DNA of 64,000 nt from Xanthobacteraceae bacterium (GCA_022841625.1 JALHRD010000002.1:1-64000); one strand, 5' to 3'; positions 17,716 to 27,513 are shown, counted from the first letter of the stretch. Translations and numbers: made by a program. The notes: generated from the letters alone by a model not told the origin.

Positions 17716-17813
17716 AGAAGGGTGATGGGTGCCGGATACGGGTCGAGCGCCAACAAGGGTGGCCTCAACAGAAGTCTGACGAGGCGTCGGCCCCCGAACA
17801 CAGGAGAGAACCC

Positions 17814-18863
17814 GTGAAAATTACATCGATAGCTAGCGCCATTGTGCTTGCGGCGACCGGAGCCTTGGTCGCCGGTCAAGCCGAAGCGCGAGACCAGATC
17901 CGCATTGTCGGATCGTCGACCGTTTATCCGTTTACCACGACCGTTGCGGAGCAGTTCGGCAGAACGTCAGGCATGAAGACGCCTGTCGTGGAGTCGACCG
18001 GTACCGGCGGCGGTTTCAAGCTGTTCTGCGGCGGCGTTGGCATTTCGCATCCAGACGCGAGCAATGCCTCTCGCTCAATGCGTAAGAGTGAGTACCAGGA
18101 CTGCCAGAAGAATGGCGTCACCGATATCGTTGAAATCAAAGTTGGTTTTGACGGCTTGACTTTGGCTCAATCGAAGCAAGGGCCGGCCCTTAAGCTCACC
18201 TTGGCCCAGCTCTTTCTTGCCATCGCCAAGCAGGTGCCCGGCAAAGACGGCGTATTGATTGCCAATCCCTATCGCAACTGGTCGGACATCGATCCTTCGC
18301 TCCCCAATATCAGGATCGAGGTGTTGGGGCCACCGCCGACCTCGGGCACGCGTGATTCCATGCACGAGCTGTTCATGGAGGCGGGCGCGCTACAGATTCC
18401 GGCAATTGCCGCCCTGCGGAAGTCCGACCCTAAGGCTTTCGAAGCGGCCTGGAAGACGCTTCGTGAAGACGGTGCCTATGTTGAAGCAGGCGAGAACGAC
18501 AACGTGATCGTCCAGAAGCTGGAAGCCAATCGCAACGCATTCGGTGTCTTTGGCTTCTCCTTCCTTGATGCGAATACCGCCAAACTGCGCGGGGTTGCGC
18601 TCGACGGCGTCCAGCCGAGCTACGACAATATTGCTGGCGGCAAGTATAAGGGCTCCCGTCCGCTGTTTGTCTACATCAAGAAGCAGCACGTTGGCGTGGT
18701 GCCCGGACTGGACAAGTTCGCAGCCGAGTATGTGTCGGTGCGGGCGCTCGGCGAGGACGGCTATCTCGCCAAAAAGGGTCTAGTGACCCTGCCCAAGACA
18801 GAGTTGGATGCAGTGCGGAAGGCGGTTACCGGCATGATCCCGATGCCGGTGCCCAGCATCTGA
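17814..18863 (+). CDS. pstS: Phosphate ABC transporter substrate-binding protein
   Basis: A 349-residue periplasmic phosphate-binding protein that hands phosphate to PstCA. GTG 17814 follows AGGAGAG. A signal peptide ends near AEA at 24. IVGSSTVYPFTTTVAEQF and the STGTGGGFKLFC loop contact phosphate, and PTSGTRDSMHELF is the second ligand loop. It is the PstS type with closest resemblance to rhizobial and marine alphaproteobacterial proteins. It is first in the transporter operon behind the Pho box and separated from pstC by a stable stem-loop. Confidence 0.92.
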   Translation: MKITSIASAIVLAATGALVAGQAEARDQIRIVGSSTVYPFTTTVAEQFGRTSGMKTPVVESTGTGGGFKLFCGGVGISHPDASNASRSMRKSEYQDCQKNGVTDIVEIKVGFDGLTLAQSKQGPALKLTLAQLFLAIAKQVPGKDGVLIANPYRNWSDIDPSLPNIRIEVLGPPPTSGTRDSMHELFMEAGALQIPAIAALRKSDPKAFEAAWKTLREDGAYVEAGENDNVIVQKLEANRNAFGVFGFSFLDANTAKLRGVALDGVQPSYDNIAGGKYKGSRPLFVYIKKQHVGVVPGLDKFAAEYVSVRALGEDGYLAKKGLVTLPKTELDAVRKAVTGMIPMPVPSI

Positions 18864-18877
18864 GGTGTGAACAATAG

Positions 18878-18902
18878 GGCGGTCGCGCCGAGCGCGGCCG
18901 CC
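18878..18902 (+). promoter_or_regulatory. Strong stem-loop between pstS and pstC
   Basis: GGCGGTCGCGC (18878-18888) can pair with GCGCGGCCGCC (18892-18902) across a CGA loop, giving 11 base pairs including one G-U. It starts 14 bases after the pstS stop, and no T-run follows. In the RNA it could protect the pstS message and reduce read-through, giving more receptor than permease, as REP elements do in enteric pst and other ABC operons. Confidence 0.6.
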
Positions 18903-18972
18903 GCTTACTTCGGAAATAAGTCGTTCCAGTCGTGCGACGAAATTTGAATTTGAGCTATTTTAAGGTTCGGTG

Positions 18973-20340
18973 ATGGCGCTCCTCTACTTTTCCGGCCTGA
19001 CTTTTCTGGTCATCGTCAGCTACCTGTTTGGGCGCTCTCGTGCAGCTTTACTCGATCGAACCCAGTCATTGCATTCGCGCCCGAGTTATCACGGAACCCT
19101 GGTTGCCCTCTTTGTTCTCATCCCGATGGTTCTGGTATTCGCGTTTGGGAAGCCGATCGCGAACTACGTTACCGAAATGCAGGCGCTGCATGCTTACGAT
19201 CCGCAGATCGCGGACGACGCGCTCAGGCGGGGCGCGGTGCTGCGCGATATTATTTTGGTCGCGAATGGAGGCTATTCCAGCCAGCCAACCGAAGATCTGC
19301 GCCGTGCCGCGGATACCTACGCGCGTTTCCACACATGGTCGAACTTTCTGATCGTTTGCGTCGGCATCATTTTTGGTTTGCTCGGGGCCGCGTTCGGTTT
19401 GCGGAGCCTTTCGGCGAGGCTTCGGGCGCGCAATCGGGTTGAGGGACTTGTTAAATGGACGCTGTTCGCCGCGGCTTGTGTCGCGGTGTTGACGACAATC
19501 GGGATTGTCGCGTCGGTCGTGTTTGAAACAATGCGGTTTTTTGAACGGGTCTCGCCGACCGAATTCTTGTTTGGGCTGCATTGGAGTCCGCAGACCGCCA
19601 TTCGCGCCGAACAAGGCGGCTCCGCTGGATCCTTTGGCATCGTGCCGCTTGTCACCGGCACGCTGCTGATTACAGTCATTGCGATGTTTATCGCCGGACC
19701 GATCGGTCTGTTTGCGGCCATCTACATGGCAGAATACGCCTCTCCAAGATTTCGCAACCTAGCCAAGCCGGTCTTGGAAATTCTGGCCGGAATTCCGACG
19801 GTCGTTCTCGGATTTTTCGCAGCATTGACGGTCGCGCCCCTCATTCGTGCCTCGGGAGAGGCGGTGGGGTTGGAAGTTGCCTCGGAAAGCGCGCTGGCGG
19901 CAGGCATCGTCATGGGAATGATGATCATTCCATTCGTGTCTTCGCTGTCCGACGACATCATCAATGCCGTGCCACAGTCGCTGCGAGACGGCTCCTACGC
20001 GATGGGCGCGACAAAGTCCGAGACGATCAAGAAAGTCGTGCTGCCGGCGGCATTCGGCGGCATCGTCTCGGCCTTCATGCTGGCCGTCAGCCGCGCAGTC
20101 GGGGAAACAATGATTGTGGTTATGGCCGCTGGTTTGGCAGGCAACTTGACGTTCAATCCACTTGAGGCCGTGACAACATTCACCGTTCAGATCAAGACGA
20201 TTCTGGTCGGCGACCAGGAGTTCGACAGTGCCAAGACGCTATCGGCGTTTGCGCTCGGGTTCGTGTTGTTTTTCTTCACACTGACACTCAACGTCATCGC
20301 CCTCCAGGTCGTCAAACGATATCGGGAACAGTATGACTGA
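18973..20340 (+). CDS. pstC: Phosphate ABC transporter permease PstC (long form)
   Basis: A 455-residue inner-membrane permease, about 130 residues longer at the N-terminus than the enteric protein, as is usual in alphaproteobacteria. Extra membrane segments (about 1-22, 38-60, 120-145) precede the MetI-like core. The core carries the EAA loop near SLRDGSYAMGATKSETIKKV. ATG 18973 is preferred over GTG 18970. It overlaps pstA by 8 bases (ATGACTGA), so the two permease subunits are translationally coupled. Confidence 0.92.
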   Translation: MALLYFSGLTFLVIVSYLFGRSRAALLDRTQSLHSRPSYHGTLVALFVLIPMVLVFAFGKPIANYVTEMQALHAYDPQIADDALRRGAVLRDIILVANGGYSSQPTEDLRRAADTYARFHTWSNFLIVCVGIIFGLLGAAFGLRSLSARLRARNRVEGLVKWTLFAAACVAVLTTIGIVASVVFETMRFFERVSPTEFLFGLHWSPQTAIRAEQGGSAGSFGIVPLVTGTLLITVIAMFIAGPIGLFAAIYMAEYASPRFRNLAKPVLEILAGIPTVVLGFFAALTVAPLIRASGEAVGLEVASESALAAGIVMGMMIIPFVSSLSDDIINAVPQSLRDGSYAMGATKSETIKKVVLPAAFGGIVSAFMLAVSRAVGETMIVVMAAGLAGNLTFNPLEAVTTFTVQIKTILVGDQEFDSAKTLSAFALGFVLFFFTLTLNVIALQVVKRYREQYD

Positions 20341-22153
20341 CGCGATTCAGCCCGGCATTCGCGCGATTGATCTCGCTTCCGACCTTGCGAAGGCGCGCAT
20401 CCGCGCGCGCTACCGGGCGGAATCGCGGTTTCGGTTCTATGGCCGGTTCGCCGTCGGCTTGACGGCGCTTTTTCTGGTTGTCGTGCTGGCGGATATCGTG
20501 ATCCGCGGCATTCCGGCCTTCACGCAACATTGGCTGCTGATGAACGTGGCGGTCGATGCCGCTGAAATCGACCCAAACGGAACCAGGGACCCAGCGATAA
20601 TTCGCGGCGGCGATTTCCAACTGCTTGTCCGTGATGTGCTCCGCGCGCAATTCCCGGAGGTCGTCGACCGCGCCGGTCGCCGATCGTTGGATGGCATCCT
20701 TTCTTCGGCGGCTGCCGATCAGCTTCGCAGTCGCGTGGTCGCCAATCCGGCGCTGGTCGGCCAAACGGTCAATGCACAGGTGCTGCTGTCGGCTGACGCC
20801 GATCTTTATTTCAAAGGGCTCAGTACGCGAATCGAGCGTCGCGCTGGGCGTGGCGTTCTGACGCCGAATGAAGTCACGGGCGACGTCGTGCTGAACAGTT
20901 CGATGAACGATTTCGCGCCCCTCTTGGCCGCGGTCAAGCAGGCGCTTTCGGAGCAGGCGGCGGTTGTCCGCCGCGAGGCCGATCGCTTTCGCGCCGTTGT
21001 CAGCCGGCTGGAGGCGCGTCAGGCTGAAGTCCAGCGGACACTAAAGGCCGCTGCCTCGCCATCGGCCGAGGCTGAGAACGCGAAACTCGCGAGCGATATC
21101 GTGAGCCTCGGGCAGCGGATCAAGGATCTTGATTCCGACGCTGCCGCGCTGCGGTCTCGGAGCGACGCGGTCGGTTCGGAAGAGTCGCTGGATGACAAGC
21201 TTCCGAGCCAGCTCATTGCGATTAATGGTGGGCTGGTGAAGCTTACGAGGATCGGCGCTGCGACCGCAATCGGAACCGTTTTGCTGCCGCTCCAATCGAC
21301 AGCGGTGGCGCCCGCCGGGAGCTGGCAACTCGTGACCTATGTCACGCCGGAAGCAAGCCGCCGCATCAATGACCGCGTCGTGGCCTGGCTTGAGCGGCTG
21401 AGAGAAAAGGGCCTGGTCGAGAGCGCCTTCAATTGGAGCTTCTTCACCTCCGGCGACAGCCGCGAACCGGAACTGGCGGGAATTCGGGGTGCCCTGGTCG
21501 GATCGGCGCTGACGCTCCTGGTGACCCTCGCTCTGTGCCTGCCGATCGGGGTCGCCGCCGCCATCTATCTTGAGGAGTTTGCGCCCAAGAATCGTCTGAC
21601 CGAAATGATCGAGGTCAATATCAACAACCTGGCGGCAGTGCCGTCGATCGTCTTCGGCTTACTCGGACTGTCCGTGTTCCTCAGCTTCATGGGATTGCCG
21701 CGCTCGTCGCCATTGGTCGGTGGCTTGGTACTCGCATTGCTCGTTCTTCCAACCATCATCATCGCGTCGCGCGCGGCCTTGAAGGCCGTTCCGCCTTCGA
21801 TCAAGGAGGCGGCGTTAGGGGTCGGCGCATCGCATCAGCAGGCGATCTTTCACCACGTATTGCCACTCGCAATGCCGGGCGTCTTGACCGGTGCGATCAT
21901 CGGCATGGCGCACGCGCTCGGCGAGACGGCGCCGCTATTGATGATCGGCATGGTGGCCTTCATCGTCGAGCCGGCGCGTAGCATCACTGACGCAGCAGCG
22001 GTCTTGCCCGTCCAGATCTTTCTTTGGGCGGACCTGCCGGAGATCGCGTTCCAGGCGAAGACGGCGGCTGCGATCATGGTGTTGTTGGTTTTTCTGTTTG
22101 TGATGAACGGTACTGCGATCTACTTGCGAAAACGATTTGAGCGCCGGTGGTAG
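20333..22153 (+). CDS. pstA: Phosphate ABC transporter permease PstA with large periplasmic insertion
   Basis: At 606 residues this is about twice the enteric PstA and longer than usual rhizobial forms (about 430). One membrane helix (36-58) is followed by about 320 extra residues, including a long charged helix with coiled-coil character (about 194-275). The MetI-like permease core starts near 384. The core carries the EAA loop (SIKEAALGVGASHQQ) and contacts PstB. The N-terminal part is related to DUF3333-type regions of alphaproteobacterial PstA, but its length and coiled coil are notable. It is followed immediately by pstB. Confidence 0.9.
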   Translation: MTDAIQPGIRAIDLASDLAKARIRARYRAESRFRFYGRFAVGLTALFLVVVLADIVIRGIPAFTQHWLLMNVAVDAAEIDPNGTRDPAIIRGGDFQLLVRDVLRAQFPEVVDRAGRRSLDGILSSAAADQLRSRVVANPALVGQTVNAQVLLSADADLYFKGLSTRIERRAGRGVLTPNEVTGDVVLNSSMNDFAPLLAAVKQALSEQAAVVRREADRFRAVVSRLEARQAEVQRTLKAAASPSAEAENAKLASDIVSLGQRIKDLDSDAAALRSRSDAVGSEESLDDKLPSQLIAINGGLVKLTRIGAATAIGTVLLPLQSTAVAPAGSWQLVTYVTPEASRRINDRVVAWLERLREKGLVESAFNWSFFTSGDSREPELAGIRGALVGSALTLLVTLALCLPIGVAAAIYLEEFAPKNRLTEMIEVNINNLAAVPSIVFGLLGLSVFLSFMGLPRSSPLVGGLVLALLVLPTIIIASRAALKAVPPSIKEAALGVGASHQQAIFHHVLPLAMPGVLTGAIIGMAHALGETAPLLMIGMVAFIVEPARSITDAAAVLPVQIFLWADLPEIAFQAKTAAAIMVLLVFLFVMNGTAIYLRKRFERRW

Positions 22154-22174
22154 ATGTACAGAGGGCTCGCTAAC

Positions 22175-22984
22175 ATGAACACGATGGTCAAAATGGATGC
22201 TCCGGCCAAGGAGATCACGCTCCAACACGGCGTCAAGGTGGTCGCGCGCGACGTGAGCGTCTACTACGGGGAAAAGCGCGCTTTATTCGATATCAATCTC
22301 GACATTCGGGAACGTTCGATCACTGCGCTAATCGGCCCATCGGGTTGCGGGAAATCGACATTCTTGCGCTGCCTTAACCGGATGAACGATACAATCCCGA
22401 TCGCACGCGTTACCGGGCGGATCGAGATCGACGGCCGCGATATTTACGATCCGGAGTTGGACGTGGTTCAGCTGCGGGCCAATGTCGGCATGGTGTTCCA
22501 GAAGCCGAATCCGTTTCCGAAGTCGATCTATGAGAATGTTGCCTACGGCCCTCGCATCCATGGCATGGCCCAATCAAAGGCAGACCTGGATTCCGTCGTC
22601 GAGTTGAGTCTGCGCCGTGCCGGTCTATTCGAGGAAGTGAAAGATCGGCTTGCCGATTCTGGAACCAGTCTATCCGGCGGCCAGCAACAGCGCTTGTGCA
22701 TCGCCCGTGCAATCGCCGTCAATCCAGAGATTATCCTGATGGACGAGCCATGCTCGGCGCTCGACCCAATAGCAACCGCCAAGATCGAAGAACTAATGGA
22801 TGAGTTGCGGCAGAATTACACGATTGTCATCGTGACCCATTCAATGCAGCAGGCCGCCCGCGTTTCTCAGCAGACCGCTTTCTTTCATCTGGGAATTCTC
22901 GTTGAGTGCGGCACGACCGTGAACATGTTTACCACACCCACTGACAAACGCACACAGGACTACATCACCGGCCGCTTTGGATGA
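22175..22984 (+). CDS. pstB: Phosphate ABC transporter ATP-binding protein PstB
   Basis: A 269-residue ATPase driving phosphate import and part of the PhoR signalling complex. Walker [10 protein letters not shown], signature LSGGQQQR and Walker [12 protein letters not shown] are intact, and the switch His is in VTHSMQQ. I start at ATG 22175, nine bases after GAGGG; an in-frame ATG at 22154 directly abuts the pstA stop and would add seven residues. It is followed by phoU after 33 bases. Confidence 0.95.
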   Translation: MNTMVKMDAPAKEITLQHGVKVVARDVSVYYGEKRALFDINLDIRERSITALIGPSGCGKSTFLRCLNRMNDTIPIARVTGRIEIDGRDIYDPELDVVQLRANVGMVFQKPNPFPKSIYENVAYGPRIHGMAQSKADLDSVVELSLRRAGLFEEVKDRLADSGTSLSGGQQQRLCIARAIAVNPEIILMDEPCSALDPIATAKIEELMDELRQNYTIVIVTHSMQQAARVSQQTAFFHLGILVECGTTVNMFTTPTDKRTQDYITGRFG

Positions 22985-23017
22985 TCGCGCAGGCGATGCA
23001 AGGCAAGGGAAATTACA

Positions 23018-23734
23018 ATGACAATGATGAGCGAACACACAGCTAAGGCCTTCGACGTTGATCTGCAGGAGCTGTCGCGCATGGTCGCGGAGATGGGCGG
23101 CCGGGCCGAGAAGCTGATCGCGGATTCCGTCGATGCGCTTGCCAAGCGCGATGGCGAACGCGCCAAGCGCGTGATCGCTGCTGATGTGGCAATCGACCAA
23201 CTCCAGCGCGAGATCGAGGACCGTGCGGTCCTGACCATTGCTCGGCGCCAACCGATGGCGGTGGATCTGCGCGCGATCGTGAGCGCGTTGCGGATCGCCA
23301 GCGATCTTGAGCGCATCGGCGATCTCGCCAAGAACATCGCCAAGCGCGTGGTTCCAATCACCGGCGATTTTCATCCCCAAAGGCTCCTCCGCGGTGTCGA
23401 GCACATGGCCACGCTGGTGCTTGCCCAGCTCAAGCTGGTGCTGGACAGTTATGCCCGTCGCGATGTCGCGAAGGCGCTTGCGGTGTGGCGGGGGGACGAG
23501 GAGATCGACGCGATCTGTACGTCGTTGTTCCGCGAGCTGCTCACCTATATGATGGAAGATCCGCGCAATATTACATTCTGCATCCATCTGATGTTCTGCG
23601 CCAAGAACATCGAGCGCATGGGCGACCACGCCACCAACGTCGCCGAAACCGTTTATTTCATGGTCGAAGGTCATTCGATAGTTGACGAGCGGCCGAAGGG
23701 CGATACCCTGGCGGCGCTTGCGACTGAGCGTTGA
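23018..23734 (+). CDS. phoU: Phosphate signalling complex protein PhoU
   Basis: A 238-residue all-helical cytoplasmic protein of two three-helix bundles. It represses PhoR kinase output when phosphate is plentiful. Metal-binding E/DxxxD repeats typical of PhoU are seen in RIASDLERIGDLAKNIAKR (first bundle) and NIERMGDHATNVAETVYF (second bundle). Length and position between pstB and phoB are standard. Confidence 0.94.
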   Translation: MTMMSEHTAKAFDVDLQELSRMVAEMGGRAEKLIADSVDALAKRDGERAKRVIAADVAIDQLQREIEDRAVLTIARRQPMAVDLRAIVSALRIASDLERIGDLAKNIAKRVVPITGDFHPQRLLRGVEHMATLVLAQLKLVLDSYARRDVAKALAVWRGDEEIDAICTSLFRELLTYMMEDPRNITFCIHLMFCAKNIERMGDHATNVAETVYFMVEGHSIVDERPKGDTLAALATER

Positions 23735-23744
23735 GTAAACGCCC

Positions 23745-24464
23745 ATGAATGGCACCCCTCCCCGCATTCTGATCGTCGAAGACGAAGAAGCCCTGACGCT
23801 GCTGTTGCGCTACAATCTTGAGGCGGCGGGCTACGAAGTCGATACCGTCGCGCGCGGCGACGATGCCGATATACGGTTCCGGGAACAGACCCCCGATCTG
23901 GCCATCCTCGATTGGATGCTCCCAGGGCTCTCCGGTATCGAGCTCTGCCGGCGGTTGCGGGCGCGCGCGGAGACGCGTCAAATCCCAATCATCATGCTGA
24001 CGGCGCGCGGCGAGGAAAGCGAGCGAGTTCGCGGGCTCTCGACCGGCGCCGACGATTACGTCGTGAAGCCGTTCTCCGTGCCCGAACTGTTGGCGCGGGT
24101 CAGTGCGCTCTTGCGGCGTTCGCTCCCGGAGCGCGTGGCCGATGTGCTGGCATTTGGGGCGCTGGCGCTTGATCGCGAAAAAAAGCGGGTGACCCGCAAC
24201 GGTCGCGCGATCGATCTTGGTCCAACCGAATTTCGGCTGCTCGAATTCCTGATGGAGCGCCCCGGTCGCGTGTTCTCGCGCGCGCAATTGCTCGACGGAG
24301 TGTGGGGGCGGGATGTCTATGTCGACGAGCGCACGGTCGACGTTCATGTCGGTCGCCTGCGCAAGGCGCTCAATCGCGGCTACACCGACGATCCCATTCG
24401 GACCGTGCGCGGCTCCGGTTATGCGTTGAACGACAAGTTCGGTAAGGCGCCCGTCCCGTCCTAG
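23745..24464 (+). CDS. phoB: Phosphate regulon response regulator PhoB
   Basis: A 239-residue OmpR-type regulator. The receiver domain has the acidic pocket VEDEEA and phospho-acceptor Asp56 (LAILDWMLPG), with a Thr (MLTA) and a Lys (VVKPFS) completing the switch. The winged-helix DNA-binding domain (about 130-232) ends in VRGSGYAL. It binds Pho boxes such as the one at 17687 and so autoregulates its operon. It is the last gene of the operon and convergent with gcrA. Confidence 0.93.
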   Translation: MNGTPPRILIVEDEEALTLLLRYNLEAAGYEVDTVARGDDADIRFREQTPDLAILDWMLPGLSGIELCRRLRARAETRQIPIIMLTARGEESERVRGLSTGADDYVVKPFSVPELLARVSALLRRSLPERVADVLAFGALALDREKKRVTRNGRAIDLGPTEFRLLEFLMERPGRVFSRAQLLDGVWGRDVYVDERTVDVHVGRLRKALNRGYTDDPIRTVRGSGYALNDKFGKAPVPS

Positions 24465-24470
24465 GCTTGG

Positions 24471-24971
24471 CTAGCCGCGGTATGGCGGTCGGCGATCGCG
24501 CCGGGCGTTTGCCGGTTGATAGGCAACGCGCGAGTGATAGGTGCAATAGGGTAGCCCAGATAGCGACTGACCGCCGCAGAAGAAGAATTCCGAACTACCA
24601 GGATCGCCAATCGGCCAGCGGCAGGTGTCTTCGTTCAGTTCCAGGATGGTGCGCCGTTGTCCGATCGGGATGACATTGTCGAGTAGCGCAGGCTCTTCCG
24701 CGAGGTCGTATTCGAAGGCATGCGCCAGCGCGGTATTGCCGCGGACCGACGGTCGCGACACCCGCAGCATGTGGGTGTGGCTGCGCGGTTTGCGCGGTCG
24801 CGGCGCCGCCGAAGATGGCGACTTGGCGCGACCCGACAAACCGAGCCGATGCACTTTTCCGATGACCGCGTTGCGCGTGATGCCACCAAGCTCTGCTGCA
24901 ATCTGACTGGCCGACAGCCCATCAGACCACAGCTTCTTCAGTAACTCGACGCGTTCGTCGGTCCAGCTCAT
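24471..24971 (-). CDS. gcrA: GcrA-family cell cycle regulator
   Basis: A 166-residue transcription factor restricted to alphaproteobacteria. It works with sigma-70 at promoters carrying CcrM-methylated GANTC. The N-terminal helix-turn-helix opens MSWTDERVELLKKLW and continues SASQIAAELGGITRNAVIG, the family signature. The C-terminal conserved RNAP-contact part includes DTCRWPIGDP and FFCG. I start at 24971 by family comparison; ATG 24980 has a better GAGAAG site and would add MTG. The upstream gap has GANTC sites. Confidence 0.92.
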   Translation of the reverse strand: MSWTDERVELLKKLWSDGLSASQIAAELGGITRNAVIGKVHRLGLSGRAKSPSSAAPRPRKPRSHTHMLRVSRPSVRGNTALAHAFEYDLAEEPALLDNVIPIGQRRTILELNEDTCRWPIGDPGSSEFFFCGGQSLSGLPYCTYHSRVAYQPANARRDRRPPYRG

Positions 24972-25280
24972 GCCCGTCATTTTCTTCTCATTCCCCAGCA
25001 ATCGCCGCGACGGAGAAAACAGAATCGATCAACCGGCCTGGCCAGCCCCTTCGGCCAACCTGACGCAACTTCGACCACCGATTGACACAGATACCCAGTC
25101 CGCCGCACGAAATGTCGTATCTAACAATTGAAAGCTACAATATGGCTTGAGTCAGGTGCAAGAGTCCGCACCCCCAAGTCCACATTTAACGTTCTCAGAC
25201 CGCTGCTACATCCACACATTTCGCATCGATGTGTCCTAGGCGCGACACTCGATCGCCTGGAGCGCCCGGTTTTGACCTTG

Positions 25281-25308
25281 TTGACAGGGGGGCGCGCCGC
25301 AATACAAT
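25281..25308 (+). promoter_or_regulatory. Sigma-70-type promoter of argD
   Basis: TTGACA at 25281-25286 matches the -35 consensus fully. TACAAT at 25303-25308 matches five of six -10 positions, with a 16-base spacer. The predicted start site falls near 25315, at the foot of the leader hairpin. Confidence 0.65.
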
Positions 25309-25313
25309 ACCAC

Positions 25314-25339
25314 ATGTGCCGCCCGGTGAGGCGGCACAT
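25314..25339 (+). promoter_or_regulatory. 5' leader hairpin of argD-argF transcript
   Basis: ATGTGCCGCC (25314-25323) and GGCGGCACAT (25330-25339) form a perfect 10-bp stem with a 6-base loop. It begins where the argD transcript should start and ends 30 bases before the ATG. A hairpin at the very 5' end usually protects mRNA from decay, but it could also be an operator palindrome in DNA. Confidence 0.6.
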
Positions 25340-25369
25340 TTCATTTCCCGTCCGTTTGTTGCAGGCCCG

Positions 25370-26584
25370 ATGAACGAGCAGAGCACATCCCATTTGTTGC
25401 CGACCTATGCGCGGGTCGATCTCGCTTTCGAGCGAGGCGAGGGCGTTTGGTTGTTTACGGCCAGTGGCGAGCGCTATCTCGACTTTACATCGGGGGTGGC
25501 GGTCAATGCGCTGGGTCACGCCCATCCGCAGCTGGTCGCCGCGATCAGCGAACAGGTGCGGAAACTCTCGCATGTCTCTAATCTCTATCGCATTCCGGAG
25601 GCCGAGCGGTTGGCGGCGCGGCTGTGCGCGGCGAGCTTTGCCGATTTTGTGTTCTTCGCCAATTCCGGCGCCGAAGCGATGGAATGCGCGATCAAGACCG
25701 CCCGCAAGTATCATGCGGCGAACGGCGCGCCGGAGCGCTATCGCATCGTCACCTTCGAGGGCGCCTTTCACGGCCGCACGCTGGCGACATTGGCGGCGGG
25801 CGGGCAAAAGAAATATCTCGATGGTTTCGGCCCGGTGGTCGACGGCTTCGACCAAGTCCCATTCGGAGATATTGAAGCGGCGAAAAACGCCATAGGGCCC
25901 GCGACCGCCGCGATCCTGATCGAGCCGATCATGGGTGAGGGCGGGGTGCGGGTGGTGGCGCCCGAATTCCTGCGGGCGCTGCGTGAGCTGTGCGATCGGC
26001 ACGGGCTGCTTTTGGTGTTCGACGAGGTGCAAACCGGCATGGGCCGCACCGGTGAACTGTTTGCCTATCAGCACAGTGGCGTCGCCCCCGATATCATGGC
26101 GCTCGCCAAGGCGCTGGGCGGCGGATTTCCGGTGGGCGCCTGCCTCGCCACCGCGGCGGCGGCGAAGGGCATGACCGCCGGCACCCATGGTTCGACCTTT
26201 GGCGGCAATCCGTTAGCGATGGCGGCGGGCAATGCGGTTCTCGACGTCATGCTGGCCGACGGGTTCTTCGAGCGCGTCAAGCGGGTCGCGCTGCTGCTCA
26301 AGCAGAAGCTCGCCAGCATCAAGGATCGCTATCCATCGGTGATCGCCGAGGTGCGGGGCGAGGGCCTACTGCTCGGGTTGCGCGCGGTGGTGCCGAGTGG
26401 CGAACTGGTCGATGCGTTGCGCGCGCAGAAATTGATAACGGCTGCGGCCGGCGACAACGTTGTCCGCTTGCTGCCGCCATTGATTGTAGCCGAAGCGGAG
26501 ATTTCCGACGCGGTGCGGTGCATTGAGCGCGCCTGTGAAGAACTGGCAAAACACCATCGGCCGGTCGCGCAAGGAGGCGCCTGA
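25370..26584 (+). CDS. argD: Acetylornithine aminotransferase
   Basis: A 404-residue PLP-dependent class III aminotransferase making N-acetylornithine in arginine synthesis. The PLP-binding Lys is in [15 protein letters not shown], the cofactor loop is [12 protein letters not shown], and the Asp that contacts the ring nitrogen is in [14 protein letters not shown] start at ATG 25370 because upstream codons have no family match and carry the leader hairpin. The stop overlaps argF by one base (TGATG). Confidence 0.93.
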   Translation: MNEQSTSHLLPTYARVDLAFERGEGVWLFTASGERYLDFTSGVAVNALGHAHPQLVAAISEQVRKLSHVSNLYRIPEAERLAARLCAASFADFVFFANSGAEAMECAIKTARKYHAANGAPERYRIVTFEGAFHGRTLATLAAGGQKKYLDGFGPVVDGFDQVPFGDIEAAKNAIGPATAAILIEPIMGEGGVRVVAPEFLRALRELCDRHGLLLVFDEVQTGMGRTGELFAYQHSGVAPDIMALAKALGGGFPVGACLATAAAAKGMTAGTHGSTFGGNPLAMAAGNAVLDVMLADGFFERVKRVALLLKQKLASIKDRYPSVIAEVRGEGLLLGLRAVVPSGELVDALRAQKLITAAAGDNVVRLLPPLIVAEAEISDAVRCIERACEELAKHHRPVAQGGA

Positions 26585-27513
26585 TGAGCGCCAACGGCGT
26601 GCGCCATTTCCTCGACCTGATCGACATCCCCCGCGATGTGTTGCAGGGCATGATCACGGCGAGCCGCGCCATGAAGGCAAGGCGCAAGGGCGGTGGCGCG
26701 GCCGAACATCCGCTCGCCGGCAAGACGCTGGCCATGATCTTCCAGCGCCCTTCGACGCGCACCCGGGTTTCGTTCGAGGTTGCGATGCGTCAGCTTGGCG
26801 GCGATGCGATTATGTTGACCGCGGACGAGATGCAACTCGGGCGCGGCGAAACCGTCGCCGATACCGCGCGCGTGTTGTCGCGCTATGTCGATGCCATCAT
26901 GATCCGGACGCTCGACCACGATGCCGTCGCTGAACTCGCGCAGCACGCCACCATACCGGTTATCAACGGACTGACGCGGCACTCGCATCCGTGTCAGGTG
27001 CTGGCCGACGTCATGACTTTCGAGGAGCATCGCGGCCCGATACGGGGCAAAACCATCGCCTGGTCGGGCGACGCCAATAACGTGCTGACGTCATGGATGC
27101 ACGCCGCCGAGCGGTTTGAATTCCAGTTGCGAGTGGCAAGCCCGCGGGAGCTAAAGCCGAAAAAGGGGTTGCTCGACTGGGCCAAATCGGCCGGCGTCGA
27201 CTTCGTTGTCGGCTCGGATCCGGCGGCGGCGGTCAAGGGCGCCGACTGCGTCGTAACCGATACCTGGGTCTCGATGGGCGACAAGAACGACCGGCGCCGC
27301 CATAACCTGCTCAAGCGCTATCAGGTCAATGCCCGACTGATGGCCAAGGCTAAGCCCGACGCGATCTTTATGCATTGTCTGCCGGCCCATCGGGGTGAGG
27401 AAGTCACCAATGAGGTGATCGACGGGCGGCAGTCGGTGGTATTCGATGAAGCCGAGAACCGCCTCCACGCCCAGAAGGGCATTTTGGCGTGGTGCCTTCA
27501 GGCCCGTCGGTAA
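26584..27513 (+). CDS. argF: Ornithine carbamoyltransferase
   Basis: A 309-residue enzyme converting ornithine and carbamoyl phosphate to citrulline. The carbamoyl-phosphate motif STRTR, the HPCQ motif (SHPCQVLAD) and the ornithine-side [10 protein letters not shown] motif are complete. The pair argD-argF is common in Hyphomicrobiales. It is translationally coupled to argD, and hslO follows after 58 bases. Confidence 0.95.
   Translation: MSANGVRHFLDLIDIPRDVLQGMITASRAMKARRKGGGAAEHPLAGKTLAMIFQRPSTRTRVSFEVAMRQLGGDAIMLTADEMQLGRGETVADTARVLSRYVDAIMIRTLDHDAVAELAQHATIPVINGLTRHSHPCQVLADVMTFEEHRGPIRGKTIAWSGDANNVLTSWMHAAERFEFQLRVASPRELKPKKGLLDWAKSAGVDFVVGSDPAAAVKGADCVVTDTWVSMGDKNDRRRHNLLKRYQVNARLMAKAKPDAIFMHCLPAHRGEEVTNEVIDGRQSVVFDEAENRLHAQKGILAWCLQARR

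Larger units (their letters stand above)
24972..25369. promoter_or_regulatory. Divergent gcrA-argD control region with GANTC sites
   Basis: This 398-base gap has no gene I can support. Three GANTC sites (25022-25026, 25149-25153, 25162-25166) are CcrM methylation targets, the expected context for a gcrA promoter. The right part holds a sigma-70-type promoter and leader hairpin for argD, listed separately. Confidence 0.55.
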
